A stretch of 39,395 bases of DNA from Legionellaceae bacterium (GTDB taxonomy: Bacteria; Pseudomonadota; Gammaproteobacteria; Legionellales; Legionellaceae), in contig JAUYSP010000066.1 of NCBI GenBank assembly GCA_030696305.1, positions 1 through 39,395 of the forward strand, written 5' to 3'. Made by a program: the position numbers and the translations under genes. Below are positions 9,901 to 18,462 of the stretch, piece after piece. Each line of letters starts with the position of its first letter. Within the stretch, counting starts at the first letter, position 1. The notes beneath the pieces were generated by a model that did no database searches, was not told the DNA's origin, and saw nothing but the letters and a program-made list of their open reading frames with translations.

Positions 9901-12900
9901 TAAATTAATGATTTAGCGGTGTTGAGACTAGAATACTGAATTAATGCATTAAGCTCGGATAACGTCGGCGTGGGTTTTGAACTATAATATTCAGCCAATT
10001 GCTGAAGCTCTCGAATATCCCATTTAGTCAGTTTATCATCCAAAATATCAACAAACTTCGCATCCCATTGCTCCATTGCCGCAATGACGATCATTCGAGT
10101 GTATTGCCATTTAGCCTTGGTTGTATCAGGGAAATAATTGTGGATAGTCTCATGAGTAATATTTTCTTGAGCTAACATATCCATCAATTTAATTTGAGTG
10201 CTTTCCCAGAGATTGTTCAGCTTGCCGCTGAGCTCAGCCTGAAATGATAGGATTTGAATCGTTTTAATATGTGTTTTGAGTTTGCCTTGACCAGACAACT
10301 GAGTAACTAAGTTACACAATTTATTTTCCCATTTCCAAGATCTGGGTGTTTTAGGGCTTAATAATCTCTTTACATCATGATAGGTATCATTTAACTCAGA
10401 ATCATTTTTTAATTGTATTGCTAATTTCACCAACGTTTTTTTAACTTGATAAAATAATTCAGACTTAGCAACTTCTGCCAAAATACGTCGTAAGCTTGAA
10501 GAAGAATCATCCTCCTTTTTTAAATACAATAAATTCTGATTTAATAAACTCGAAGACTCAGCACTCACAGCATCCGTTAATAATTCACCAAGAAACTCTA
10601 CTGGGTAATGTTTAGTAGCAAACTCACTTTCATTAAATAAAGCACTTAACCATGAAGTTAACTGCTCAACTGAATAGTATCGCTTAGGGTTACGCGCCGT
10701 CTCAAGTAATAAGCCCAGTACTCGTCCTAATTCGTTATAATGCGTTTTACTATCCAAACGAGCGAACAGTGCTAACAAAGGCTTAATTTGATGATCTAAA
10801 TTAGTATTGTTATCGACTCGAATAGCTAAATAGGGAACTAAACAAGAAAATAAGGAATTATTTTGTTCTTTAAATGCAGCGGACAATTTTAAATGCTTGT
10901 TGTTAATTGTGGCTGTAACTTCCTCACGCGTTAACTGTCGAAATGGCGCGCCTTGATCTACGATGGCGCAACCGCGCTTAAGCCAATCGGCAACAATTTT
11001 AGCGCGATTATTACCATTTGCTGCAATCTCTTTAAAAGCCACTACTAACTCGTCATAGGTAGGCCAATAGGTTGTTGTTGTAAAATCAATAGACGCTAAT
11101 TGCTTTTTAAAGATATCTAGAGGATTAGTCCAGAATAGACTAGTCAACGCATTTAGAATAGAAGCTCCCGACTGACTCGGATCGGCTTTATTATATCGAA
11201 TTGCACCGAATGTTTTTGTCTTCTCAACGTTATCAATTATCCATGGATGACACTTTACTAGTGGCAGGTCAAAGCTTGCATTATGTAACGAGTATTTAAT
11301 CAGTTTTTTTAATGATTCTTTTTGATCCAGGTTCTTAACCGCATAACAATGCAAAGCACGACCCAATGCATTGACTTCATTTAAATCAAATGCAATCCGC
11401 TGATTTTTAAATTGTGTTAAGAAATCATTGTCGATTAGAACATCTAAGAACAATTGCAAATCACACCAACGGACCTGATAAGTACCTGGCGCTAATTCTG
11501 TTTGATCCATGCGAAGTAGATCATTGAGTTGTACTAAAATCGCTGCGTACTTGGAATTATTCAAAGCCCCAATTATCTCAGCGGTTGCTGGGGAGGATGA
11601 TAGTTCGTTAATTTTATCAATACCCAGAGCGATCGAGGCGGTCAATAATCGTAAAACGGGTTTGCCATCATACGCGTTCAAATGACGTTCATTTGAGATC
11701 AAAATCGCTTTAAAATCGCTCGTGTTTTTTTGATCCAATTTTAAACGCTTGGCAACATAACGCATTGCATAAGCAATGGGTTCTTCAATCGTGTTAGGCT
11801 CAATGTTGTCCCAGGTTACGGTATAACTTGGTCTTGGATTATGAGTTATTAATGAATTAAGACCTGTAAACCGATATAACGCATCCCAATCAGCATAACC
11901 TTCACGACGACAAGCATAATCCAAACCATCATGACCCCAATCAATAAGATCAATGGAGTCTAAAATTTTCTTCTGAATTTCAAGACTATCGTGCTGATTC
12001 GCAACATGCTGTAACACAAAATGCAAGCGTCTTAAAAATTGAGTGGCATTGAATTCGTGCGTTGCGTTAACCCGTTTAAAATAGGCGGAAAATTTATCTT
12101 TGTTGAGGACTAAGTTATGCTCTTCAAGATATTTAAGCACAGCCTCAAAAGGATACCAAATTTCAGGATAGCTAACGGCACCGACTGCTACCCCGTGCGC
12201 ATCAATCAACCCCCATAAAATAGCTTGATAATCTCTATTATCTTTTAAAGTTTGCATACTCAGTGCTAATGCATCGACTTCCCCTTTGTCCAATGCTTCT
12301 GACCAATCGTTTAACGGTTCCATTATCCGGTTTTTCCAGGTGGTAAAATGCTCTGGAAAGGTATCAAACACTTGTTTTGCTATGAATAACCAACGTATCG
12401 TACCATTTAGAACCGACGTGTTTTTCTTTGGAATATCGATTGTTTTTTCTTGAATATCATAATGATAAAACAATTGACCCAAGGCCTTCATGTCATTCGC
12501 AGAAAAAGGGTCAAACAAAGCGGATATAAAGGCTGAGCTATTCGGCCATTGTGTCTTTGCCCAAGCTTTCAGAAGCGTAACTTGATCGGTCTCAGTTAAC
12601 GATAACTTAACCTGCTGTGTGGCATGATAACGTTGCAAAACAACAGAGGCATCTGCCGCATCACCAGCGATATTTTGCTTCTTTAACCATTGTGCATTAT
12701 TTGCAAGGCGTTGGGGATTTTGATCTTCTGTTGCACAATGACGCCAAAATGTTTGTAAACTTTGTGCTGCATCCTGAGGAACAATAGTTTGGGGAGCAAA
12801 TGGATTAAATTGCCGATAGTCACCACGGAACGCTACTGCTGGTTTTACTTTCCTCATTTGCACTGCAAATGGATCCCGTTTGCCCTCCGCTATGGCTTGC

Positions 12901-15900
12901 TTTTGTTTCAATAAATCTTGTTTTTCTAACCGCTCACTATAACTCAGAATCAAAGCGCCATCTTTTTTTGATCGAGCCACACTAAACCCTGGTGTTCGCT
13001 CCCAGTCGATACCAAAACGAAAGATTGGGGAAAAATCCATGAGTTTTCTTATCGCAGCTGGTTCAATCCGGTGTATCACAAATTCAGCATTGTGTTTACT
13101 TCCAACCCACAAAGAAAACAACTCGGCTAATGTCTTGTTTGGCTCCCATCCTAAATGCTGTTTTGTTCCTTCAGGAATTGATTCCCAATGCTTTAAAGCT
13201 TCTGTATCCTTATCAATGGTTTCTCGAGTAATTAACTTCGTTTCGTCTCCAGTATATTGCAATATTTCTCGAACGATTTCTTTAACTGTTTCATGCTGTT
13301 GTTGCACTTCTTGGTGAACTTCTTGGATTACCTGTCGCTGTAATTGTTGTTGAATGCCCGGAGATTCAGAGGTAAGTGGATAGATAACATCTTTTCCTTC
13401 CCATAATTGACTTCGTTGCGCTAAGTGATCATTGAGTGTCAGCTCGGAGGTTAATTCGCCACGAGCATAATCATAAATTGCTTGCGTATTTGTATTTAAT
13501 TCCTTATGTCGAGCATATCGAATGTTATTTTTTACTTGATTTTGCAAAGCCTTATAATCAGCTTTTAACGAACCTTTCGATACATCATCATATGCTTCGA
13601 TATCCCATTCAGGAATACAAATAGACACTTGAAGCCTTGTGTTGAGGGATGCCGCTAATTGAGTCAATGTCGTTATCAAAGCACGACTTTGAGCGCTTGG
13701 GTTAACTAAGTTATACAACACCACTTCTTCGATTTCATCCGCATATTTTGTTTTACGTTCATGCAATGCTTGAATTAAATCAACTAACGCTGCTACATCG
13801 AATTGATCAGGTAAAATTAATCCCAATTTTGTAAATAAAGGCGCGCAGGTGCTGCTTCCGTTCTTGCTAAATTCTTTTATTTTCGTAGTTAAATGCGTTA
13901 TATAGGTAGTAGGTGTTTCAAACAAACTACCATTTAAATCAAATGTACAAGACAAGTTGGGAGCAGGTTCTTTATAAGTGGGGTTCCATGAATATACATA
14001 AACGATAGTTAACTGCTGAAATAAAACATTCAGACCTTCCACTCCCATTTGCGCTATTTGGACAAATGGCCAAACTATTGAATCCTCAGAGCTTGGTCGA
14101 CATTCATTCACACACCCCTGCTGACGCCACGTCTTATTAAACGCAATAACATGCTTTACGATCGCCAAGTCCAAGGGATTATTTTGGAAGAACTCAACAA
14201 TATACTTACCAGTTTCTGACCATGCTCCTTGACGACTAGTAATCAGTGTTTTAACCGAAACCGTTGAATCAATCGTTTTAACTCTAGCCAAAAAACGATT
14301 ACGGGCTGCACAATAAAACAGGTATTCGTAATCATTACGATGAGATGCAGAGGAAATAATAGTTGTTAATTGCAGATCGTATTCGACTAATTTTCGAACT
14401 AATGCAGTTGAATCTTTGAGCTTTTCTTTTACCCCAGCACACTTAGACACCTCTAATCGTGAAATCCCATGATGGTAAATTAATTTCAAAGCCTGATTTA
14501 ATTGCTGTAAGGTTGCTTGGTGACTCACCATGATCGTATCAAACTGTGGCGGTTGTCGTTTTAGGGAATCACTGAATGTCATGAGGTTTAGATCAAACGC
14601 GTTCATAACAGCTGCTGCACTTTGCGTTGATACTAGGGTGACTAGATCTTTTAATAGGTGTTCTGATGCTTCTGGCTTTTTTGGTGCTGAGGAAGAATTC
14701 TTGTAATATAGCGCCGCAGCATCATCGACTGAAAACGGAGCGCGATTAGCAAATGCCTTTTCGGACAGTGTTTTATAATCTTTTTGCGACCCCGTACAAG
14801 TAGCCTCCAAAACGGATTGCAATAATAAAGTCACCGGAACAATTGCGCGATATTGCAATAAGGTCGGTTGTGACGGCGATCGACACCAAGGTAACACTCG
14901 CGCAAGTAAAACTGCATGCCATTGCACAAGGGGTGATAAAGACATGTCACTTAATGAGCTATTGTTAGTATAGTTAACATATTCAATAGCGTAAGACCAA
15001 CCAGCTCTATCCAAAACAGTTGTGTTTTTTTCTAAAAACTTTGGCAAATATAATGTCCAGTTGTTCTGTCTCTTATGTAATAAAATCCACGCTGGTTCAT
15101 CCTCAGTGGCTGTATTGACTAAAATCGTTTGAAGCGTGTTTTTTTCAGCCACAGACAAGGTCGTTAGTTCAGTGTGATGCATTGGGGCAATTTCAGTGCA
15201 ATAAATCTCTCCGTGGCATTTTCTAGGAAGGAAATTTCCTCGGTATTGACTAATGATCAGACGATAACAATCAAAGCGAGTAAAGCCTCGACTGAATGGA
15301 GCCGGCAAACTCGTTGGTAACTCACGATTATCATAAAACGACTGATTAGAGAGCGGGTAGCCTTGAATAGTCTGGGTTAACCATAGCGGGGCTATCGCCT
15401 TCCACGTAAATCGTCGATGCGACCGAACATCAATACTACTCCATGAAAAAAGTCTAGGTTCGGTTAAACATTCAATAAAACAACACCTTAATTTTTCAAT
15501 TAAAAAATGAGTAATCAACGTGTGATTATTGTTCGAGACATCTTTGTCTAACCAGGGATGTCTTTCAAGCAATTGTCTTTGAATGTCCATCGGAGAAAAT
15601 GCTTGAAATTGAGCAGTGAAAATAGACTTAAACGTGTTATCCCAAAGCACAGTAAATTCTTTGTCATACTTATCAGTAATCTGCTTCTGTTCCTGCGTAA
15701 TTTTGTTTTGGGTCTTTAAGCGGATTGCACTTTCCTGATTTTTAAACAGTTGGGTTAGACGATTAGAAATAGTGGTCTCTACAGAGTTTAGTTCCGAGTT
15801 TAATCGTGTCACTTCGAAGCTTTCATGCCTATCAAAATCAGTGTTTTTCTTGCCCGGGAGTTTAGGAACCGCTGCTTCGAGCTCAGCAATTTTGCGCTTC

Positions 15901-16118
15901 AAACGCTGTCGTTCATCTTCGATTAGTATAGGTTTATGAGTGTCTTGTGTTCTTTTATACTCATCTAATTGTTCTTTATCTTTTTCAGCAAGGTTCAAAT
16001 TGAATGTCTGCATATGCTCATCAATATCAACTTTGCGAGCATGCATCCAACCCGATCTTAATCCTGATTCAATTTCCTTTAGTAATGTGTTTTGAATAGA
16101 ATTAAAATTAGTTAGCAT
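3945..16118 (-). CDS. giant protein (4057 aa) with central SecA-like DEAD helicase core
   Basis: I do not recognise a named family for the whole protein. The SecA-type motor lies in the middle: a Q-like motif NHTQMLDL, Walker A RTGEGKS at 2211-2217, Walker B DEGD at 2321-2324 followed by HIMLDE as in SecA, motif V GRGTDIK at 2692-2698, and motif VI QGRQGRNG near 2723-2730. Motif spacing follows SecA, including a gap after DEGD that could hold a preprotein-crosslinking-like insert. Residues 1-150 are charged coiled coil, ~773-835 resemble one or two leucine-rich repeats, and 922-952 form a Gln-rich coiled coil. The remaining N- and C-terminal parts are mostly helical and solenoid-like, with recurring hLPxxxh motifs (for example near SLPANDIAFI). 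No signal peptide or membrane helix is evident. GAGG five bases before the ATG supports the start. It is a paralogue of the giant at 24637-31770. A translocated effector or cytoplasmic motor are both possible; its function is unknown. Confidence 0.9.
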   Translation of the reverse strand: MLTNFNSIQNTLLKEIESGLRSGWMHARKVDIDEHMQTFNLNLAEKDKEQLDEYKRTQDTHKPILIEDERQRLKRKIAELEAAVPKLPGKKNTDFDRHESFEVTRLNSELNSVETTISNRLTQLFKNQESAIRLKTQNKITQEQKQITDKYDKEFTVLWDNTFKSIFTAQFQAFSPMDIQRQLLERHPWLDKDVSNNNHTLITHFLIEKLRCCFIECLTEPRLFSWSSIDVRSHRRFTWKAIAPLWLTQTIQGYPLSNQSFYDNRELPTSLPAPFSRGFTRFDCYRLIISQYRGNFLPRKCHGEIYCTEIAPMHHTELTTLSVAEKNTLQTILVNTATEDEPAWILLHKRQNNWTLYLPKFLEKNTTVLDRAGWSYAIEYVNYTNNSSLSDMSLSPLVQWHAVLLARVLPWCRSPSQPTLLQYRAIVPVTLLLQSVLEATCTGSQKDYKTLSEKAFANRAPFSVDDAAALYYKNSSSAPKKPEASEHLLKDLVTLVSTQSAAAVMNAFDLNLMTFSDSLKRQPPQFDTIMVSHQATLQQLNQALKLIYHHGISRLEVSKCAGVKEKLKDSTALVRKLVEYDLQLTTIISSASHRNDYEYLFYCAARNRFLARVKTIDSTVSVKTLITSRQGAWSETGKYIVEFFQNNPLDLAIVKHVIAFNKTWRQQGCVNECRPSSEDSIVWPFVQIAQMGVEGLNVLFQQLTIVYVYSWNPTYKEPAPNLSCTFDLNGSLFETPTTYITHLTTKIKEFSKNGSSTCAPLFTKLGLILPDQFDVAALVDLIQALHERKTKYADEIEEVVLYNLVNPSAQSRALITTLTQLAASLNTRLQVSICIPEWDIEAYDDVSKGSLKADYKALQNQVKNNIRYARHKELNTNTQAIYDYARGELTSELTLNDHLAQRSQLWEGKDVIYPLTSESPGIQQQLQRQVIQEVHQEVQQQHETVKEIVREILQYTGDETKLITRETIDKDTEALKHWESIPEGTKQHLGWEPNKTLAELFSLWVGSKHNAEFVIHRIEPAAIRKLMDFSPIFRFGIDWERTPGFSVARSKKDGALILSYSERLEKQDLLKQKQAIAEGKRDPFAVQMRKVKPAVAFRGDYRQFNPFAPQTIVPQDAAQSLQTFWRHCATEDQNPQRLANNAQWLKKQNIAGDAADASVVLQRYHATQQVKLSLTETDQVTLLKAWAKTQWPNSSAFISALFDPFSANDMKALGQLFYHYDIQEKTIDIPKKNTSVLNGTIRWLFIAKQVFDTFPEHFTTWKNRIMEPLNDWSEALDKGEVDALALSMQTLKDNRDYQAILWGLIDAHGVAVGAVSYPEIWYPFEAVLKYLEEHNLVLNKDKFSAYFKRVNATHEFNATQFLRRLHFVLQHVANQHDSLEIQKKILDSIDLIDWGHDGLDYACRREGYADWDALYRFTGLNSLITHNPRPSYTVTWDNIEPNTIEEPIAYAMRYVAKRLKLDQKNTSDFKAILISNERHLNAYDGKPVLRLLTASIALGIDKINELSSSPATAEIIGALNNSKYAAILVQLNDLLRMDQTELAPGTYQVRWCDLQLFLDVLIDNDFLTQFKNQRIAFDLNEVNALGRALHCYAVKNLDQKESLKKLIKYSLHNASFDLPLVKCHPWIIDNVEKTKTFGAIRYNKADPSQSGASILNALTSLFWTNPLDIFKKQLASIDFTTTTYWPTYDELVVAFKEIAANGNNRAKIVADWLKRGCAIVDQGAPFRQLTREEVTATINNKHLKLSAAFKEQNNSLFSCLVPYLAIRVDNNTNLDHQIKPLLALFARLDSKTHYNELGRVLGLLLETARNPKRYYSVEQLTSWLSALFNESEFATKHYPVEFLGELLTDAVSAESSSLLNQNLLYLKKEDDSSSSLRRILAEVAKSELFYQVKKTLVKLAIQLKNDSELNDTYHDVKRLLSPKTPRSWKWENKLCNLVTQLSGQGKLKTHIKTIQILSFQAELSGKLNNLWESTQIKLMDMLAQENITHETIHNYFPDTTKAKWQYTRMIVIAAMEQWDAKFVDILDDKLTKWDIRELQQLAEYYSSKPTPTLSELNALIQYSSLNTAKSLIYHFETQTQAFNKRSYSIAPEDVANIQRVLAGFKLKGKGFIPDNEQKQLTNLLYYTNTYSQFAELDSLPSEKLIELLYSQIAAQKKLVSGDDKNQATARVLACMREVLLRKTGKWANHTQMLDLLYGALHNDESLLHQVRTGEGKSIITVMRVAYRALNGQVVDVFSSKDSLSSRDHEEFGMVFDAFGIRHNHITEKSDASAYHSTVDANGIGAVNYSTIGNWSLFLSGLVWENKANIDLKSPHRVAFLDEGDHIMLDENTQFNFSDKGESNSLYNLDEWVYREAYDFYLAHRETFDNYLTGIPSVHRNHELKALCEKLQESESQMAPKESLFFRNYIIPALPDPKTNEMPSEQALEIRDQQLRQLLTAAHIASGLKENTHFCVMPDQQEVSGGAKIATKFAKVVINNQVYHGSTYSDLVQQFLHVRLNKEAVKQGKTPNFFVEPNSEIALSLNARYVLKNYYTHVEACTGTGGNEADLKVYEEEYNIRRVIKLATHEEIKTEFLPPVYCKETLAQQSARNGKHIPNQAQIAKIVESILANPNQPILITCEDDNAVAATGKVIQDALLTTQGYKVDTDLQDTKGVMLKKFIIDTNNSGRREADILPFTGRKGSVTISSRMGRGTDIKPYDKKVGLRVIRTYPIHPRVAKQEQGRQGRNGANGVCQEILDYDAITKEYDAYGQSREYGARLNLLFKKELEHLNKKLEKHQQLKKQNKRIWAHITENRDDQLCYLRTRALQHLKQQIKQEKNLFIRRKEDLIATATGNVMEVLPQLSGAKERDKIKDTWKTCRKAIDAAWDKRLANKESGDSEAIYGEFFKIAHRHWQSFCTHHPDLNGWLLSSLAGAVEDVDNSTGPAADKKLIKKIKDKWEKKLTDGKLVPGDREKMESDNNLLKKMQIHYHPNSLRRAAVLAKMTPDEATDISRSISDLKALLAEWISKFDQHSVTPENATTEKPPAEKTQRDDMPNVVSFYQAWLTGAQANYFNKDKKIKLEVGNELYGKHGERMSELYKTLEAFSCHNIAFVMDEAKQTARRCALFEKLTVLFNQYPASYSVSSTTWADRIKYFSMATNPNIRDNYVTWLAIFFEAVQTRTPYALKSAREVVVMDLLFVLIPNILEKKHILKNDASVTFIKRFTELMFTRYVDSLDEHFIAIIKNLFARDEQVTELLTLHTNQADLVYILDMLLEHKKNPEFNQNLSAFVTYVNNNFDDLNAKPDCIRPLIASLFKPKQSSFVPAINKLKPLVIAETSPADIVKFLSQRPDYTEEVYDRFVSVISPGLEAHQTMALLSQLPPYVSLNYLIEHLVDVPGKYDLRYLEERIKSISKTAEICNTFMREHGVISATDVFASPPNPDQYKIWIDHFSSMSLAQSQLFFTAMSTLKSSSLDILSCLATAYSKRLVEGATFNQAIDLLAKVQGLPAKQLRFVEAVFKNEFDAATLTNDTSQASITRLDQFVNLISVDHDNLASLYDPIYLCWIQSDYDDDLYTNLSHYIQSIKSLPANDIAFIVWQFEQVKNRGSLATDLVSLNYFVRLLSDNKLNPLSRDELESLTRAWIAYDFKDSFLDDSVAIYKLIAQLEDKTKLSCYRDFYKTLDKNPKNNQRYLELLTALQPHAESLILNTESKDSGVSNILFSRYVTSSEIKTPQDLSQALDVMQRASRLNKNQNYDDYFSAVEKNQLARIQIMQYLNQGLLDFLGLDFKMKCDQKYRTLYNVSTLPVQSIPSMHSVAYQGMLHKWYQGICNFMQELLAITQAPFAANQAKPMTAKHEEYVDYFAKKQATYASFWFTANRSRQTQATSMFQNLNKEGLKKQTLGSYYHQVFKVIFEAQQQIIRNDIQLNQGRYFTNINGKGHSRLYDITGEMLTTLLRDYNAEVASHSISPDEYKQFHEQLKKQLPFHIAQLLRALPEWHGLKTGIQKIERCSVELDPWSNVAMRQSLSNLLNGAYPEVPKHLRHMVENVQCFLDLSKKTPYKDVESLAQCAM

Positions 16119-16228
16119 GTAAGCCTCGATGAATGTTGAAGGTAACAGCCTGTTACATCATCTTTTGCATAATAAAATAGAATCAAGATGAAACTGATAG
16201 GCGTTACTGTTTCAAATAAATGTACTTT

Positions 16229-16257
16229 ATTTTAACATAAAGTTTATTTGCCCTCAA
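16229..16257 (-). promoter_or_regulatory. candidate sigma-70 promoter for the 4057-aa gene
   Basis: Read on the minus strand: TTGAGG (16257-16252), a 17-base spacer, then TAAAAT (16234-16229). Both hexamers are near consensus and the spacing is ideal. The start codon is about 110 bases downstream. This is an inspection-based prediction in AT-rich DNA, where chance matches are common. Confidence 0.3.
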
Positions 16258-16358
16258 TAAGAACTTTATGTATTTGTTTCGAGCAAACGAAGGTAGGAGT
16301 TCAGAAATGCAGGAAAACGAGAAGGCAATATAGATGAAATAATAATGCACACATTAAT

Positions 16359-16388
16359 TTTTCAATTTACAAATTATTATTTTATAAT
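16359..16388 (+). promoter_or_regulatory. candidate sigma-70 promoter for the helical-repeat protein
   Basis: A perfect TATAAT at 16383-16388 stands 18 bases after a weak TTTTCA (16359-16364). Transcription would begin roughly 28 bases before the ATG at 16423. Only the -10 element is strong. Confidence 0.35.
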
Positions 16389-16422
16389 ACAATTAAATAT
16401 AGGTATATTTTCGGATTAAATA

Positions 16423-18408
16423 ATGACCATACTTGAACGATTAAAATTGCTTTTACCCAACTTTCCCAGCGTAACTAAGGACGAAGTTGATAAACTTATC
16501 TCAACGCTTGAGAATAATTCTCAAGGTGAAAATAAGAATGTAACGAATTTTTTAAAATTGTGTAAAGATATATTTGAGAAAGAATTTAAAAATGACAGCC
16601 CAACGGACCTATATGTTTTGATATTGAAATGGATAATGATAACGGAAGATACTCTGTGGTCACCGGCGGTACTAGCTCAATTCTTTTATGAGATAATCGA
16701 GCCGAATGTCCCCCTAGATTCACTTATCCCACTAAAAAAATTAGCCGATTCACCTGCTACTTTTAATGTTTCAGAATTCTTGATTAATGTAGGAACGACG
16801 GACATCCGTCTATCTAAGGCTTTTTTAAATGCACTACCTAAATCGGAGCGATATGCTGTACTAACATTCACATTTCCTTATTTCGGAGATCGTCGGCTTA
16901 TAGAATCTATGAGCCCGAATTTTATAAGTGAGATTTTAACTCTCTTACCTCCACGTGACTGCCTCAAAGTGCTGCAATTCCAGGATAGACATGGTTATAG
17001 GTTCCTTCCTGATATTATAGAAAATAATCCTACATTAATCCAAGTTACTTTGAATGCCTTGCCTAATAAGATGAAGCAAGCTGGATTAGACTTGGTGATA
17101 GAGTATCTAAAAAAGAGATTACCGCATATTAAAGATTTTGCAGATATCAAAAAACAGCTCGGTGCCTTATCTCCAGATCAGCTGTATGATTTTTTAGTAG
17201 CAGATAAAAATGCTTCTTTCCTGAAGAATATTTCACCTGCCAACTGGAATGACATTTTAACGATGTTATCTGTAGAGAACCGTTTTGAAATATTGAAACA
17301 AAACACTAGTCTTTTTAAGACTTTGTTATTAAACAGTAATGAATTAATCACATTTTTAAAGAACTTGCCTCCGGACAAACGAATTAGCGCACTGGCGCTG
17401 GAGGATAATGGTCATAGTCTTTTAGTTAGGGTTGAACGTAAGTTAATAAACACCATTTTAAAGCTTTTACCTGAAGAACAACGATCAGAAGCACTGATGT
17501 TGAAAAATACTGACAACGTCACTGTTTTGGAGCAGCTTGTAGCGAATGATATAGCCACAGAAACCCAATGTTGGGGAAAATACACTCAGAACTTCACGAA
17601 TCAACTGGCTCTTAAACAATTTATCGTCGATATTTTAGACACACTACCCCGCGAGGAGAGATATGAGGTACTGAATAAAGATAAGCTATTGGATAAGCTT
17701 GCAGTAGCGTTTGGGGATACGTATTTACGTGTTTATCAAAACAAAAGCGCTCTAATGCATAAAAATAAATGCATTAAGGAAATTTTAGAGAAATTAGATG
17801 AAAGTATACGATCAACGTTGCCTCTAAAGTACCAATTAACTCTTTTGACTGTTGAACAACTAAAAGCAATGAGCGCTAACGATCCTGATAAATTTTTGAG
17901 TATAATTAAGAACAAGCAGCTCATTCAAGACCTTTTTAGTATTTTGCCACCAAAGGATTGGATTGAAATTGCTCAAATAAAAGTGGACGTAAAGAAAACC
18001 CTATTTGAATACATGGCTGATCAGCCTGATTTAAAAGCCGAGTATTGTTATATTGCTTGTGATCGATACCTCAAGCATCTAGATAGTAACCACGGATTCA
18101 AAGATTTTAAATTAACACAGGCTAAAAAAAGTCTTATTGAAGATGCTCAAAAAGAACTAATTAAATATGAGAATGTTGATCGACTTAAGACATTTAAAGA
18201 CAAAGTGCAAGAAGGCCGTGTTTCTCGTAAAGATAATCGAAAATTGATGTCTGTATCTCGACTCGATCCAAGCTGGCTTCAATTCCTTCAAACGATTTTT
18301 GGTTATAAAAATATCTATTCATTTTTTACTGGTAAGCACCATATCGAAAGTGAAAATTTATTGGATTTAGTAAATAAGACAATCGATAATGACCCTAAAC
18401 TGAGATGA
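16423..18408 (+). CDS. helical tandem-repeat protein, 661 aa, possible effector
   Basis: I recognise no named family. The body is built from about nine degenerate helical repeats with core hhxxhLxxLPxxxRxxhL. The clearest are FLNALPKSERYAVL (134-147), ISEILTLLPPRDCLKVL (168-184), ITFLKNLPPDKRISAL (309-324), INTILKLLPEEQRSEAL (342-358) and VDILDTLPREERYEVL (402-417). Weaker copies are near 206-222, 276-291, 451-466 and 500-516. No signal peptide or membrane segment is present. The C-terminal 100 residues are charged and lack the repeat. Such leucine-rich alpha-solenoids are common among type IV secretion effectors of Legionellales, so an effector role is plausible but inferred. The gene is strongly AT-biased, has a weak Shine-Dalgarno (CGGA), and is divergent from the 4057-aa giant, mirroring the layout at 31987-32673. 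Confidence 0.8.
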   Translation: MTILERLKLLLPNFPSVTKDEVDKLISTLENNSQGENKNVTNFLKLCKDIFEKEFKNDSPTDLYVLILKWIMITEDTLWSPAVLAQFFYEIIEPNVPLDSLIPLKKLADSPATFNVSEFLINVGTTDIRLSKAFLNALPKSERYAVLTFTFPYFGDRRLIESMSPNFISEILTLLPPRDCLKVLQFQDRHGYRFLPDIIENNPTLIQVTLNALPNKMKQAGLDLVIEYLKKRLPHIKDFADIKKQLGALSPDQLYDFLVADKNASFLKNISPANWNDILTMLSVENRFEILKQNTSLFKTLLLNSNELITFLKNLPPDKRISALALEDNGHSLLVRVERKLINTILKLLPEEQRSEALMLKNTDNVTVLEQLVANDIATETQCWGKYTQNFTNQLALKQFIVDILDTLPREERYEVLNKDKLLDKLAVAFGDTYLRVYQNKSALMHKNKCIKEILEKLDESIRSTLPLKYQLTLLTVEQLKAMSANDPDKFLSIIKNKQLIQDLFSILPPKDWIEIAQIKVDVKKTLFEYMADQPDLKAEYCYIACDRYLKHLDSNHGFKDFKLTQAKKSLIEDAQKELIKYENVDRLKTFKDKVQEGRVSRKDNRKLMSVSRLDPSWLQFLQTIFGYKNIYSFFTGKHHIESENLLDLVNKTIDNDPKLR

Positions 18409-18456
18409 GCGCACAACAGGATTCATTAAAAATTGGCTGCCCAATCCATGTTGCGC
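18409..18456. terminator. imperfect hairpin between convergent genes
   Basis: The stretch from gcgcacaacaggatt to aatccatgttgcgc can pair over about 13 bp with two small bulges. A second small stem (ATTGG/CCAAT) sits in its loop. It begins right after the stop codon of the repeat protein and ends just before the stop codon of gspM. No U-tract is visible, so a terminator role is only suggested by position. Confidence 0.25.
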
Positions 18457-18462
18457 ATTGAC

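Larger units (their letters stand above)
16119..16422. other. 304-bp divergent AT-rich intergenic region
   Basis: This region separates the start of the giant gene (minus) from that of the helical-repeat protein (plus). It is AT-rich and has no coding potential. It holds a candidate promoter for each direction, listed separately, and implies a leader of roughly 105 nt for the giant gene. I searched by eye for a paired PmrA-like TTAA repeat and found no convincing one. Confidence 0.6.

Noticed and set aside
3945-16118. The 12-kb frame as several genes joined by sequencing error
   Set aside because: The paralogue at 24637-31770 is colinear across most of it, and no internal Shine-Dalgarno plus start and stop pattern was noticed.
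16119-16422. PmrA-type paired TTAA boxes upstream of the accessory genes
   Set aside because: TTAA words occur but not as a properly spaced direct repeat; in such AT-rich DNA they are expected by chance.
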